Assembly: GCA_052379645.1 (NCBI GenBank)
Contig: JBQSYU010000001.1
DNA: 64,000 nucleotides
Source of the DNA: Arthrobacter_H sp030452125
GTDB lineage: Bacteria > Actinomycetota > Actinomycetes > Actinomycetales > Micrococcaceae
Reading direction: 5' to 3' (one strand)
In this document: piece by piece, positions 25,147-33,834 of the stretch
Layout of the letters: each line of letters opens with the position of its first letter
Numbering within the stretch: position 1 is the stretch's first letter
Program-made: the position numbers and the translations under genes
Notes under the pieces: generated by a model
The model's input: the letters and a program-made list of their open reading frames with translations, nothing else
Databases searched by the model: none
Told to the model about the DNA's origin: nothing

Positions 25147-26555
25147 GGTGTCACCTCCTGACAATAATTGGGCAAGCCCGGCGGCGAGTCGGCGGACTGC
25201 GGATCGGCCGGTACCACGACCGGACAGGCCTGTTTGGCGCTGATGACCAGTTCGGTCACGATGTCCTGGGCATGGGCGAGATCGCGGGCCGCCAAGGAGT
25301 TGCGCAACCTCTGTTGCGTGTAGGAGGGCAGGGCCTGCGTGGGTATATGCGTCACGGTGTCGACATGGGAGAGCTTGATGGGACCCAGATCCTGTGACAC
25401 GCCGTTGTAGATGGCCACCTTGCCGTCGTGATCGGCCACGTAGTACTGCGTTTGGGTCCAGGCGAACCCGAACCACAAGACGGAAACCAGGATCAGTCCC
25501 ATCAGGGTCAGGAAGGTCGGGATGAGCCACCCCCGGTTCAGCGGGCGACGCATGGGATCGAATTCGCGGTCCTCCGGCACCTCGTCGGGCTCGGAAGCCT
25601 TATGGGTCAGGATCGCGGCGGCCCGCTTCTCCGCCGACCGTTGGGTGACCATCGGGATTTGTCCGGTCTGGGTGGCCAGGGCGGCCGCGCCGACTAGGGC
25701 ATGGGGGCGAATGGACATCTCGTGGCGGATGACGGCTGCGCTGGCCCCGAGATCGCCTTGCTGGGCGACCTGGAGTTGGCCGGTATCCGGGGCGGGTTCG
25801 AGACCGGGGTCAACCCCCGGGGCGTCGTCGTCGGCATTCTCAGCGACTTCGACCATCACGATGGTGACGTTGTCGGGGGAGCCATGCTGGAGGGTGACCT
25901 CGACCAATGCGTCGACGGTCTGTTGCAACGAACCGGCGGTCCGCACGATGCGCTCGGTGATGTCGTCGGGCACGACGGCATTGAGGCCGTCGGAGCATAG
26001 GAGCCAGCGCTCCCCCGGGGCGATGGGGAACTGGTCGATATCCAGCTCGGGACTCGCATCGGAGTCGCCCAGGACCCGCATCAACACGTTCTTATGCGGG
26101 TGGTGCTCGGCTTCCTCGGGGCGTATGCGGCCCTCGTCCACGAGCCGTTGGACGAACGTATGGTCCTTGCTGACCTGTTCGAAGACATCATCCTTGAGCC
26201 GGTAGGCGCGGGAATCGCCGATATGGGCGTATTGGAAGCGGTCCCCGGTCAGCAGCAGGGCCGTGACGGTGGTGCCCATCCCGGAGAGCTTCGGGTTCGC
26301 GCTGACCAGTTCGTTGAGGATCGAATTGGCGGTCTGGATCTCGTCCGGCAGCACCGTTTCCACGTCGACCGTCCGGTCCTGGTCCAGATGCACCAGATCC
26401 AGCACGGTCGATGCCGAGGCGACGTCCCCGCCGACATGTCCGCCCATGCCGTCGGCCACGACCGCCAGATAGCGGCCGGCATAGCCGGAGTCGTCGTTCT
26501 TGGCGCGGACCAACCCCACATCCGACCGCGCTGCGAACCGCAACGTGAGCGCCAT
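25143..26555 (-). CDS. pstP: PP2C-type Ser/Thr protein phosphatase PstP
   Basis: 470 aa. The PP2C domain (residues 1-240) has the metal-binding motifs VVADGMGGHVGGD, AHIGDSRAYRL, LLCSDGLNAVV and HGSPDNVTIVMVEV. A linker, one membrane helix (IPTFLTLMGLILVSVLWFGFAW) and an extracellular C-terminal domain follow. It dephosphorylates the targets of PknA and PknB. The stop of fhaB lies 1 bp upstream of its ATG. Confidence 0.95.
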   Translation of the reverse strand: MALTLRFAARSDVGLVRAKNDDSGYAGRYLAVVADGMGGHVGGDVASASTVLDLVHLDQDRTVDVETVLPDEIQTANSILNELVSANPKLSGMGTTVTALLLTGDRFQYAHIGDSRAYRLKDDVFEQVSKDHTFVQRLVDEGRIRPEEAEHHPHKNVLMRVLGDSDASPELDIDQFPIAPGERWLLCSDGLNAVVPDDITERIVRTAGSLQQTVDALVEVTLQHGSPDNVTIVMVEVAENADDDAPGVDPGLEPAPDTGQLQVAQQGDLGASAAVIRHEMSIRPHALVGAAALATQTGQIPMVTQRSAEKRAAAILTHKASEPDEVPEDREFDPMRRPLNRGWLIPTFLTLMGLILVSVLWFGFAWTQTQYYVADHDGKVAIYNGVSQDLGPIKLSHVDTVTHIPTQALPSYTQQRLRNSLAARDLAHAQDIVTELVISAKQACPVVVPADPQSADSPPGLPNYCQEVTP

Positions 26556-26556
26556 A

Positions 26557-27039
26557 CTACGGCCTCAACTCCATGACGGTCTTGCCGATCCGGATGGGCT
26601 GGCCGATCTCCACCGGCTGGGCTCGGGTCAACTGGTTCTCCCCCAGATAGGTGCCGTTCGTCGAGCCGAGGTCCTCGATGAACCAACGGCTGCCCTGCGG
26701 GAATAATCGGGCATGTCGCCCGGAGGCGTAATCGTCCTCGAGGACGAGTGTGGCCTCCTGGGCCCGCCCCAGCAGGATGGGGCTGGCCGCCAGATCCAGG
26801 CTCGTCCCGCTGAGTGGTCCTTCCAGGATGGCCAGGGTTCGTGCCGCCTTCTTGGCCGGTGGCGCCGGTTCGGGCGCCAGTTCGGGGTTCTTACGGACCT
26901 CGCGTGCCGTCGGCTCGCCGGTCTTCGCCCGCTTGCCGATGGACAAGTCCCGACGCAGCGCGGCGATGATGCTCATGATCAGGATCCACAACAGGATCAG
27001 GAACCCGAGGCGTAGGGCGGTCAGGAAGAGGTCGCTCAT
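26557..27039 (-). CDS. fhaB: FHA-domain protein FhaB (FipA)
   Basis: 160 aa. An N-terminal membrane helix (LRLGFLILLWILIMSIIAAL) is followed by a linker and a C-terminal FHA domain with ILLGRAQEATLVLEDDYASGRHAR and GSTNGTYLGENQL. FHA domains bind phosphothreonine, here most likely on PknA/PknB clients. ATG 27039 overlaps the fhaA stop as ATGA; the frame open to 27189 lies inside fhaA. Confidence 0.95.
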   Translation of the reverse strand: MSDLFLTALRLGFLILLWILIMSIIAALRRDLSIGKRAKTGEPTAREVRKNPELAPEPAPPAKKAARTLAILEGPLSGTSLDLAASPILLGRAQEATLVLEDDYASGRHARLFPQGSRWFIEDLGSTNGTYLGENQLTRAQPVEIGQPIRIGKTVMELRP

Positions 27040-27776
27040 GCGCTGTCTCCACTCGATCGGGGGACCAGCCGGTACGTGATGCGGGTGCGCCCCATGGCAA
27101 TGATGGAGCCATCGAAGAGTTCCTCGCGGTCGACGACCCGTTGGCCATTGACGTAGCTGCCATTGGTGGACCCCAGATCCACGGCCCACGCCCGGGAACC
27201 CTCACGAACGACTTCGATATGGCGGCGCGAGACCCCGGGGTCCTCGACCGGGATGTCGGCGTCGGCGGAGCGGCCGAGCACCACGGAATCGGCATGCAGC
27301 CCATAGCGCTGGCCATTGATGTCCAGTACGGCCTGCTTGCTCGGCGGTGGACGTGGTGGAGCGCTCGGAGCCGGTGGCGGGGCGGAGGCCGCGGCGGGGG
27401 CGGTCGTCTTGTCCATCGTGGCGTCGATGGAGAAGCTGCCGGATTTGGTGTCGTCGTCACGGTGGAAGGAGACGGTGACCGGGCCCTGCAACGTGTACTG
27501 CTGCGAGCGTGCGTGCTTGACGGCGGCATCGCAGAGTTCCTCGGCCAGGGTGGCGCCCCACTGCTTGGCGCGTTCGAAATCGGCCGCCCCCAGCCTGACC
27601 TTGAAGGAGTTGGGGGCCAGGGTGCGGCCCTGGGACAAGGTCAGCGTCCGGTTGTCCATCTCGTTGCGAAGTTGGCTGGCGATCTCGACCGGCTGAACCT
27701 CGGAGGAGCCCGATCCCCGGAAGACGGTGCTCACCAGCTTTTCGAGACCGCGCTCGACATTGTCGACCAAACCCAT
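27036..27776 (-). CDS. fhaA: FHA-domain protein FhaA (DUF3662 plus FHA)
   Basis: 246 aa. The N-terminal domain of about 120 residues (GLVDNVERGLEKLVSTVFRG onward) is the DUF3662 domain of FhaA. A short Ala/Pro linker leads to a C-terminal FHA domain with VVLGRSADADIPVEDPGVSRRHIE and DLGSTNGSYVNGQ. FhaA binds phosphorylated MviN and helps regulate peptidoglycan synthesis in mycobacteria. It is the first gene of the seven-gene operon running to pknB. The 278-bp region to tRNA-Leu should contain its promoter. Confidence 0.95.
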   Translation of the reverse strand: MGLVDNVERGLEKLVSTVFRGSGSSEVQPVEIASQLRNEMDNRTLTLSQGRTLAPNSFKVRLGAADFERAKQWGATLAEELCDAAVKHARSQQYTLQGPVTVSFHRDDDTKSGSFSIDATMDKTTAPAAASAPPPAPSAPPRPPPSKQAVLDINGQRYGLHADSVVLGRSADADIPVEDPGVSRRHIEVVREGSRAWAVDLGSTNGSYVNGQRVVDREELFDGSIIAMGRTRITYRLVPRSSGDSA

Positions 27777-28054
27777 GGGCGCTGCTCCTCTCGAAGTCGG
27801 TTGTCCTGTACGCCGCTCCGGCCACGGCGCGTGACGAAACAGCCGGCCCTGAGGCCTGTGCCATTCCGATACTACTTGTCATGCCACCGAAACGTCCGAC
27901 GGTGCAGGCCTCTCTTCCATAACGCAACGAGATTTTCGGGGTATTTGGTTCCCCGGGGTGCGGCTCATCACACCATGGGACCCGATTAGGTGATGCCCCG
28001 GCAGCATGGTTATGATTGTTCTCGCTGTTCAGGGGAAACCCGAAACAGTAACTT

Positions 28055-28138
28055 GCGCGAGTGGCGGAATAGGCAGACGCGCTGGCTTCAGGTGCCAGTG
28101 CCCGCAAGGGCGTGGGGGTTCAAGTCCCCCCTCGCGCA
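28055..28138 (+). tRNA. tRNA-Leu (anticodon CAG)
   Basis: 84 nt. The acceptor stem GCGCGAG pairs with CTCGCGC, with discriminator A and no encoded CCA. The anticodon stem CTGGC/GCCAG holds loop TTCAGGT with anticodon CAG. A long variable arm (class II) and T-arm GGGGGTTCAAGTCCCCC are present. It lies in its usual actinobacterial place upstream of fhaA. Confidence 0.97.
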
Positions 28139-28150
28139 CGAGTTTGGATG

Positions 28151-28190
28151 AAATGTCCTCCTCCCGGAATCCCGGGAGGAGGACATTTTT
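28151..28190 (+). terminator. Strong intrinsic terminator after tRNA-Leu
   Basis: A perfect 17-bp stem (28151-28167 with 28172-28188) with a 4-nt loop is followed by a T-run (ATTTTTCG). It lies 12 bp past the tRNA. Confidence 0.9.
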
Positions 28191-28302
28191 CGTGGAGGGG
28201 ACCACCGGGGCCTGGACTTGTACGCCCGGGGAGGAGACCCGGAGGCATGATCTGCATAGACTGGGAAAGCGAACCAGATCGTCGACGAGCAGGAGTGCAT
28301 CC

Positions 28303-29001
28303 GTGGCTGAACCGTCAGCTCATCAGAATGTCGCGTTCCCTTCCAACGGGCAGGACGCCCATGGCTATCTGGCCGAGCCCGCTTCGGGGAGCGGACCGGG
28401 GGTCATCGTCATCCAGGAATGGTGGGGCCTGACGGGTCATGTTCGCGACGTCGCGGATCGTCTGGCAGCCGAGGGTTTCGTCGCCCTCGCCCCCGATCTG
28501 TATGGAGGCTGGATCACCCACGACGGTGCCGAAGCCGGGGAGATGATGCAAAAGCTGCCCGAGGCCGAGGGCGCCCGGTTGCTGGCCGGGGCCGTCGACT
28601 ACCTGTCGGGGTTGGAGAAGGTCACCAGTGAGAAGGTCTCGGCCATCGGCTTCTGCATGGGTGGTGGCTTCGTGTTGGCGCTCGCGGCGCAACAGGGGGA
28701 ACGGATCGCTGCGGCCGTCCCGTTCTACGGCGTGGGCCAGGCGGTGCCCGAGTCGTTCACCGGCGTGAAGGCGGCCGTCCAGGGACATTATGCGACCGAG
28801 GACGGGCTCTTCCCGGTGGAGCAGGCCAAGGAGCAGGAAGAGCAGCTCCGCGCCGAATCCGAGTCCGAAGTCACATTCCACTACTATGAAGCGCCTCACG
28901 CGTTCCATAATGATGAGGACCCCCAGGGGAACTATCGTCCGGAAGCGGCACGATTGGCTTGGGAACGGGCCGTTGGTTTCCTGCGGCAGAAGACCAAGTA
29001 G
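28303..29001 (+). CDS. Dienelactone hydrolase-family protein
   Basis: 232 aa alpha/beta hydrolase. The nucleophile elbow GFCMGGGFVL carries Cys in place of Ser, as in dienelactone hydrolases; the acid may be in HYATEDGLFP and the His in YYEAPHAFHNDEDP. The N-terminal VIVIQEWWGL is a further DLH signature. These enzymes open cyclic enol-lactones in aromatic degradation, but many homologues have other substrates. GTG 28303 follows AGGAG; a longer frame extends into the tRNA region. No aromatic pathway genes are adjacent. Confidence 0.85.
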   Translation: MAEPSAHQNVAFPSNGQDAHGYLAEPASGSGPGVIVIQEWWGLTGHVRDVADRLAAEGFVALAPDLYGGWITHDGAEAGEMMQKLPEAEGARLLAGAVDYLSGLEKVTSEKVSAIGFCMGGGFVLALAAQQGERIAAAVPFYGVGQAVPESFTGVKAAVQGHYATEDGLFPVEQAKEQEEQLRAESESEVTFHYYEAPHAFHNDEDPQGNYRPEAARLAWERAVGFLRQKTK

Positions 29002-29061
29002 ACCAAGCAGGACCAAGGGGTGTCGGCGCCAACGGCGTCACACCAGACAGGGAGGAAACAC

Positions 29062-29493
29062 ATGTCAGGAACAGTCATCGTCGGTGTCGACGGCAGCGAG
29101 ACCGCGAATAAGGCGGCCACGCGTGCTGCGACCGTTGCGGCCGGCCTGGGCGCGAACCTCGTGGTGATCACCGCCCACACCAAGGACAACACCGAAGTCG
29201 TCCAGATCGGCAGTGATACGTGGATCCTCGACGACGCGGAACAGGCACAGAAGCTGGCGGAGAAGTCCGCCACCAAGCTGCGTGAACTGGTCCCGGGGGC
29301 CACGATCAAGGCCTCCGCCGTCAAGGGCAAGCCGCAGGATGCCCTCGTGGAGGAAGCCAGCAGGCTGGGAGCCCAGCTCATCGTCGTGGGCAACGTCGGG
29401 ATGAAGGGCCTGGGGCGAGTGCTCGGAAGCGTGGCCTCCAGTGTGGCCCTGAACGCCCCGTGCGATGTCTACATCGTGAAGACCGCCAACTAG
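29062..29493 (+). CDS. Universal stress protein (UspA family)
   Basis: 143 aa, a single Usp domain. It starts TVIVGVDGSETANKAATRA and ends with the nucleotide-binding motif GNVGMKGLGRVLGSVASSV, the G-2X-G-9X-G(S/T) pattern of ATP-binding Usp proteins. The role in stress survival is inferred from the family. ATG 29062 follows GGGAGGAAACAC. A terminator lies immediately downstream. Confidence 0.9.
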   Translation: MSGTVIVGVDGSETANKAATRAATVAAGLGANLVVITAHTKDNTEVVQIGSDTWILDDAEQAQKLAEKSATKLRELVPGATIKASAVKGKPQDALVEEASRLGAQLIVVGNVGMKGLGRVLGSVASSVALNAPCDVYIVKTAN

Positions 29494-29516
29494 GCACCGT
29501 CTGGTTCGCCCGAAAA

Positions 29517-29553
29517 CGGCGCCCTCCCCCTCTGGGGATGGGCGCCGCTTTTT
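29517..29553 (+). terminator. Intrinsic terminator after usp
   Basis: The stem ACGGCGCCC(T)CCCC pairs with GGGG(AT)GGGCGCCG, followed by CTTTTTG. It ends rightward transcription before the converging DUF5997 gene. Confidence 0.75.
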
Positions 29554-29583
29554 GTTAAGGGTCGACCACGACGATGGGTCCGG

Positions 29584-29985
29584 TCAGCTGCCCGGGGTCT
29601 CGCGTGCCGCCGCCTTGCGGGCGTCGGCTTCCTTGATGCGGGCTTCTTCGGCGCGGACCTCGGCCATGTTGGTGCGCTCGGCCTGCAGCCATTCGGGCCG
29701 GTCGGCCAGCAATTCGTCGATCTGCGCGGTGGTCAGTGCTTCGTCGATGCCGCCCCGGGCGAGCCCGGAGATGCTGACGTTGAGTTTGCGGGCGATGACC
29801 GGGCGCGGGTGCGGTCCGGTCCGACGCAACTCGACCAGCCATTCGGGCGGTTCATTCATCATGTCGTCCAGGGCGTCCCGGGTGAGGGGACCATCCTGGA
29901 ACTCGGCAGGCGTGGCGGGAAGATACACACCAAGCTTCTTGGCGGCAGTGGCCGGTTTCATGCTCTGCGAGGATTTCTGGGTCAT
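29584..29985 (-). CDS. DUF5997-family protein
   Basis: 133 aa, soluble, helical and charged. It opens with MKPATAAKKLGVYLPATPAEF and has a mid-section WLVELRRTGPHPRPVIARKLNVSISGLARGG that looks like a winged or helix-turn-helix segment. It matches the actinobacterial DUF5997 family from memory; no function is established. Its start codon lies 45 bp from that of a divergent LysR effector-domain protein, a pairing worth noting. Confidence 0.75.
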   Translation of the reverse strand: MTQKSSQSMKPATAAKKLGVYLPATPAEFQDGPLTRDALDDMMNEPPEWLVELRRTGPHPRPVIARKLNVSISGLARGGIDEALTTAQIDELLADRPEWLQAERTNMAEVRAEEARIKEADARKAAARETPGS

Positions 29986-30030
29986 GGTCCCAGCCTACCG
30001 GGCGCGGAGGGTGCCGGTAGGCTAGCGGTC

Positions 30031-30789
30031 GTGGCTGAACTGAGAATTGCGTTCGTGCCGGGCGTGACCCCGGATAAGTGGCTGGATCGTTGGCGGGAGC
30101 GTCAACCCGGGGTTCCGGTCCAGGCGACGATGCATGACATCGGGGACGATCCGCGGGGGCTGCTGGCCACCGGTGACGCGGACCTGGTGTTCATGAGGTT
30201 CCCCGACGGAGTGAACCCCGCGGACGGGATGACCCACGTCATCCCGCTCTACGAGGAGCTGCCCGTGGTGTGTGCCCCGCGTGAACATGCCTTGGAGTTG
30301 TACGACGACGAGGTGCCGTTGGAGGAGCTGGCCGAGGAGACCTGGTTGGACCTGGCCGACTATCCGCCACGGGTCGGGGGAACGGCGATGGCCCTGGAGG
30401 TCGTCGGTGCCGGGACCGGCTTGGTGATCGTCCCCCAATCCGTCGGACGCCTGTACCGGCGCAAGGACGTCGTGCAGAAGATCGTGACGGGGGCCCCGTC
30501 CACCCGGATCGGGGTCGCCTGGCTCAAGCCTGTCGGTGATGAGCCGGAGGACCCCCGCGTGGAGGAGTTCATCGGCATCGTCCGTGGACGTAGGGCCAAT
30601 TCCTCCCGGCAGCCCTCGGTGCAGGAGCGGGAACGTTCCGCGGCCGCCCAAGCCCAGCGACGCCGGCAGCGCGGCGACCAGTCCGCCGCGGGTGCGCCGC
30701 GACCCGGAAGCGGGAAGAAAGGTGGAGGTCCCGGCGGGAAATCCTCCGGCGGCAAGCGCCGCGGCGGCCCGGCCCGGGGGCGTCGCTAG
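30031..30789 (+). CDS. LysR-type substrate-binding domain protein lacking the DNA-binding domain
   Basis: 252 aa. It begins AELRIAFVPGVTPDKWL and shows the type-2 periplasmic-binding fold of LysR effector domains, ending near GVAWLKP. The usual N-terminal winged helix is absent. The C-terminal 70 residues are a highly basic Gly/Arg/Lys/Ser tail (PRPGSGKKGGGPGGKSS), which could bind nucleic acid. GTG 30031 is used since the frame further up lies outside the fold and overlaps the divergent DUF5997 gene. It may act with DUF5997, which would supply DNA binding. Confidence 0.8.
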   Translation: MAELRIAFVPGVTPDKWLDRWRERQPGVPVQATMHDIGDDPRGLLATGDADLVFMRFPDGVNPADGMTHVIPLYEELPVVCAPREHALELYDDEVPLEELAEETWLDLADYPPRVGGTAMALEVVGAGTGLVIVPQSVGRLYRRKDVVQKIVTGAPSTRIGVAWLKPVGDEPEDPRVEEFIGIVRGRRANSSRQPSVQERERSAAAQAQRRRQRGDQSAAGAPRPGSGKKGGGPGGKSSGGKRRGGPARGRR

Positions 30790-30799
30790 CACCTCGGGT

Positions 30800-30833
30800 C
30801 CGGCCATCCCGGCGGAGTGGCCGGGATGGCCGG
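30800..30833. terminator. Hairpin between convergent genes
   Basis: A 13-bp perfect stem (CCGGCCATCCCGG with its complement) and an 8-nt loop lie between the LysR-like gene stop (30789) and the gntP stop (30847). There is no T-run, so it may act as a structural block. Confidence 0.6.
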
Positions 30834-30846
30834 TGGACCTGCCGCG

Positions 30847-32247
<1,401 letters not shown>

Positions 32248-32271
32248 GGGTTCTCCGGTCGGGGTGGGGTT

Positions 32272-32814
32272 CTATTGCTCGGTCGGGTTCTTCGGGTCCA
32301 GGTCCAACGAGGACAGGGCCCGGGCCAGGAGGTCCTCGGCGCTGCTGTCGTTGGCCAGGGTGAAGCCGTCCTCGTCGGATTCGAGGGGTTCAAGGGTGTT
32401 CAGTTGGCTGGGCAGGAGGGTCCCGGGCATGAAATGCCCGGTTCGTTCCCGGATGCGTTCGGCCAGGATGTCGGGATCGACCACGACGTGCACGAAACGC
32501 ACGACGCCGTCGGCCTCGCGCAGCAGGTCCCGGTAGCTGCGTTTCAGGGCCGAACAGGTCATCACGGTCCCTGGACCCGGGGTGTGGTCCATCCAGTCGC
32601 GCAGCACTGCCAACCAGGGCCAGCGATCGTCGTCGGTCAGGGGGGTGCCGGAGGCCATCTTGGCGACATTGGTGGCCGGATGGAAGTCATCGGCTTCGGC
32701 CATGGGCCAGCCGAGGCGGTCGGCGAGCAGGCTGGCCAGCGTGGTCTTGCCGGAAGCGGATACGCCCATCACCACCAGATGGGTGGGAGGCGGTTGGGGT
32801 GCCTGAAGCGGCAT
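32272..32814 (-). CDS. gntK: Gluconokinase
   Basis: 180 aa P-loop kinase. Walker A is GVSASGKTTL, followed by EADDFHPATNVAKMASGTPLTDDDR and TCSALKRSYRDLLR, all diagnostic for GntK. It phosphorylates gluconate to 6-phosphogluconate for the pentose phosphate or Entner-Doudoroff route. ATG 32814 has AGGAG at the right distance; a longer frame is open to 32877. It precedes gntP in one transcript. Confidence 0.93.
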   Translation of the reverse strand: MPLQAPQPPPTHLVVMGVSASGKTTLASLLADRLGWPMAEADDFHPATNVAKMASGTPLTDDDRWPWLAVLRDWMDHTPGPGTVMTCSALKRSYRDLLREADGVVRFVHVVVDPDILAERIRERTGHFMPGTLLPSQLNTLEPLESDEDGFTLANDSSAEDLLARALSSLDLDPKNPTEQ

Positions 32815-32944
32815 GTCTACTCCTGGAAGGACGTCGTTGGCCTGGGCCCGGCGGACCGGCTGAATAAAAGATAACACCTTATGCCCGGACGTGGATAGTG
32901 TCCCCGGTAACCGTGATGTGACCGGGCGTCATAGGATGATGACC

Positions 32945-33670
32945 ATGCAGATCCCCTCCGGAGCGACCGTGCTCCAGGAACCGATTGTCGAAACCCTGGG
33001 GCGGGAAATCGTCGATGGCGTGCTGGCCCCCGGGGACCGGTTGACCCTCGATGCCCTGCAATCGCGTTTCGGGGTCTCCCGCACCGTGATGCGCGATTGC
33101 ATGCGGGTCCTGGAGTCACTGCGATTGGTCTATGCGAAACGACGGATCGGCCTCGTCGTCCAGGAATCGCGGTTCTGGAACGCCTATGACCGCCGTGTCA
33201 TCCGCTGGCGCCTGTCGGGGCCGGGCCGGGAACGGCAATTCACCGAGCTCACGGAGCTGCGGGTCGCCGTCGAACCCCTGGCCGCCGCCGGAGCCGCGCG
33301 GCGTGCCCCGTCCCAGGCCCGCGAGGAGATCGTGTCCCTGGCGGCGCAGCTGCGCCGGTTGGGGGAGGAGGGTGACCTGGAAGGCTTCCTCGCGGTGGAT
33401 ATCGCCTTCCATGCCCTGCTGCTGCGCGCCAGCGGCAACTCGATGTTCGCTGAACTCGACGGGGTCGTTGCCGAGGTGTTGTCGGGGCGGACCCATCAAG
33501 GCATGATGCCCTTCCACCCGCGGGAAAAAGCCCTGGCCGAACATGAGGCCGTGGCGGCCGCGGTGGCCGCGGCCGACGGGCCCGGCGCCGAACGTCACAT
33601 GCAGGTCCTGGTCGACGAGGTCCGTGCTGCCCTGGAGGACCGGTTGCACGACGGGCAACTGCCCGACTGA
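32945..33670 (+). CDS. GntR-family regulator, FadR subfamily (FCD domain)
   Basis: 241 aa. The N-terminal winged helix (VSRTVMRDCMRVLESLRLVYAKRRIGLVV) and the C-terminal FCD ligand domain (DIAFHALLLRASGNSMFAEL, with metal-binding His) define the FadR subfamily. It is divergent from gntK and most likely represses the gluconate genes until gluconate or 6-phosphogluconate binds. Start is uncertain: in-frame ATGs lie at 32936, 32939 and 32945; the last has AGG nine bases upstream. A CCGGTAAC segment near 32906 resembles half of a gluconate operator, but this is weak. Confidence 0.88.
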   Translation: MQIPSGATVLQEPIVETLGREIVDGVLAPGDRLTLDALQSRFGVSRTVMRDCMRVLESLRLVYAKRRIGLVVQESRFWNAYDRRVIRWRLSGPGRERQFTELTELRVAVEPLAAAGAARRAPSQAREEIVSLAAQLRRLGEEGDLEGFLAVDIAFHALLLRASGNSMFAELDGVVAEVLSGRTHQGMMPFHPREKALAEHEAVAAAVAAADGPGAERHMQVLVDEVRAALEDRLHDGQLPD

Positions 33671-33687
33671 GCGTTCGGTCCCCGGGG

Positions 33688-33834
33688 CTACTGGAACAGC
33701 TGGCCCACGCGGGAAAGCGTGGTGACCACACCGTAGAGCAGCGGGACACCGACCAGCATCCACCCGAAGACCAATCGGGCCGGGGCGACGTTGACCGGAA
33801 TGTCCTCGGGGGTGCTGGATCCTGTGGTGCTCAC
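33688..33834 (-). CDS. 48-aa small membrane partner of the MFS transporter
   Basis: 48 aa with one membrane helix (ARLVFGWMLVGVPLLYGVVTT) and a short basic tail (SRVGQLFQ). The GTG start overlaps the MFS stop as GTGA, so translation is coupled. The position and form match a small protein that often follows OFA-type MFS genes and is labelled as a transporter small subunit in some annotations (from memory). It probably stabilises or regulates the carrier. Too short for most gene finders. Confidence 0.8.
   Translation of the reverse strand: MSTTGSSTPEDIPVNVAPARLVFGWMLVGVPLLYGVVTTLSRVGQLFQ

Noticed and set aside
32900..32935. Gluconate operator (E. coli GntR-like) upstream of the FadR-type regulator
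   Set aside because: Only one half-site (CCGGTAAC) matches, and FadR-subfamily proteins use a different consensus.
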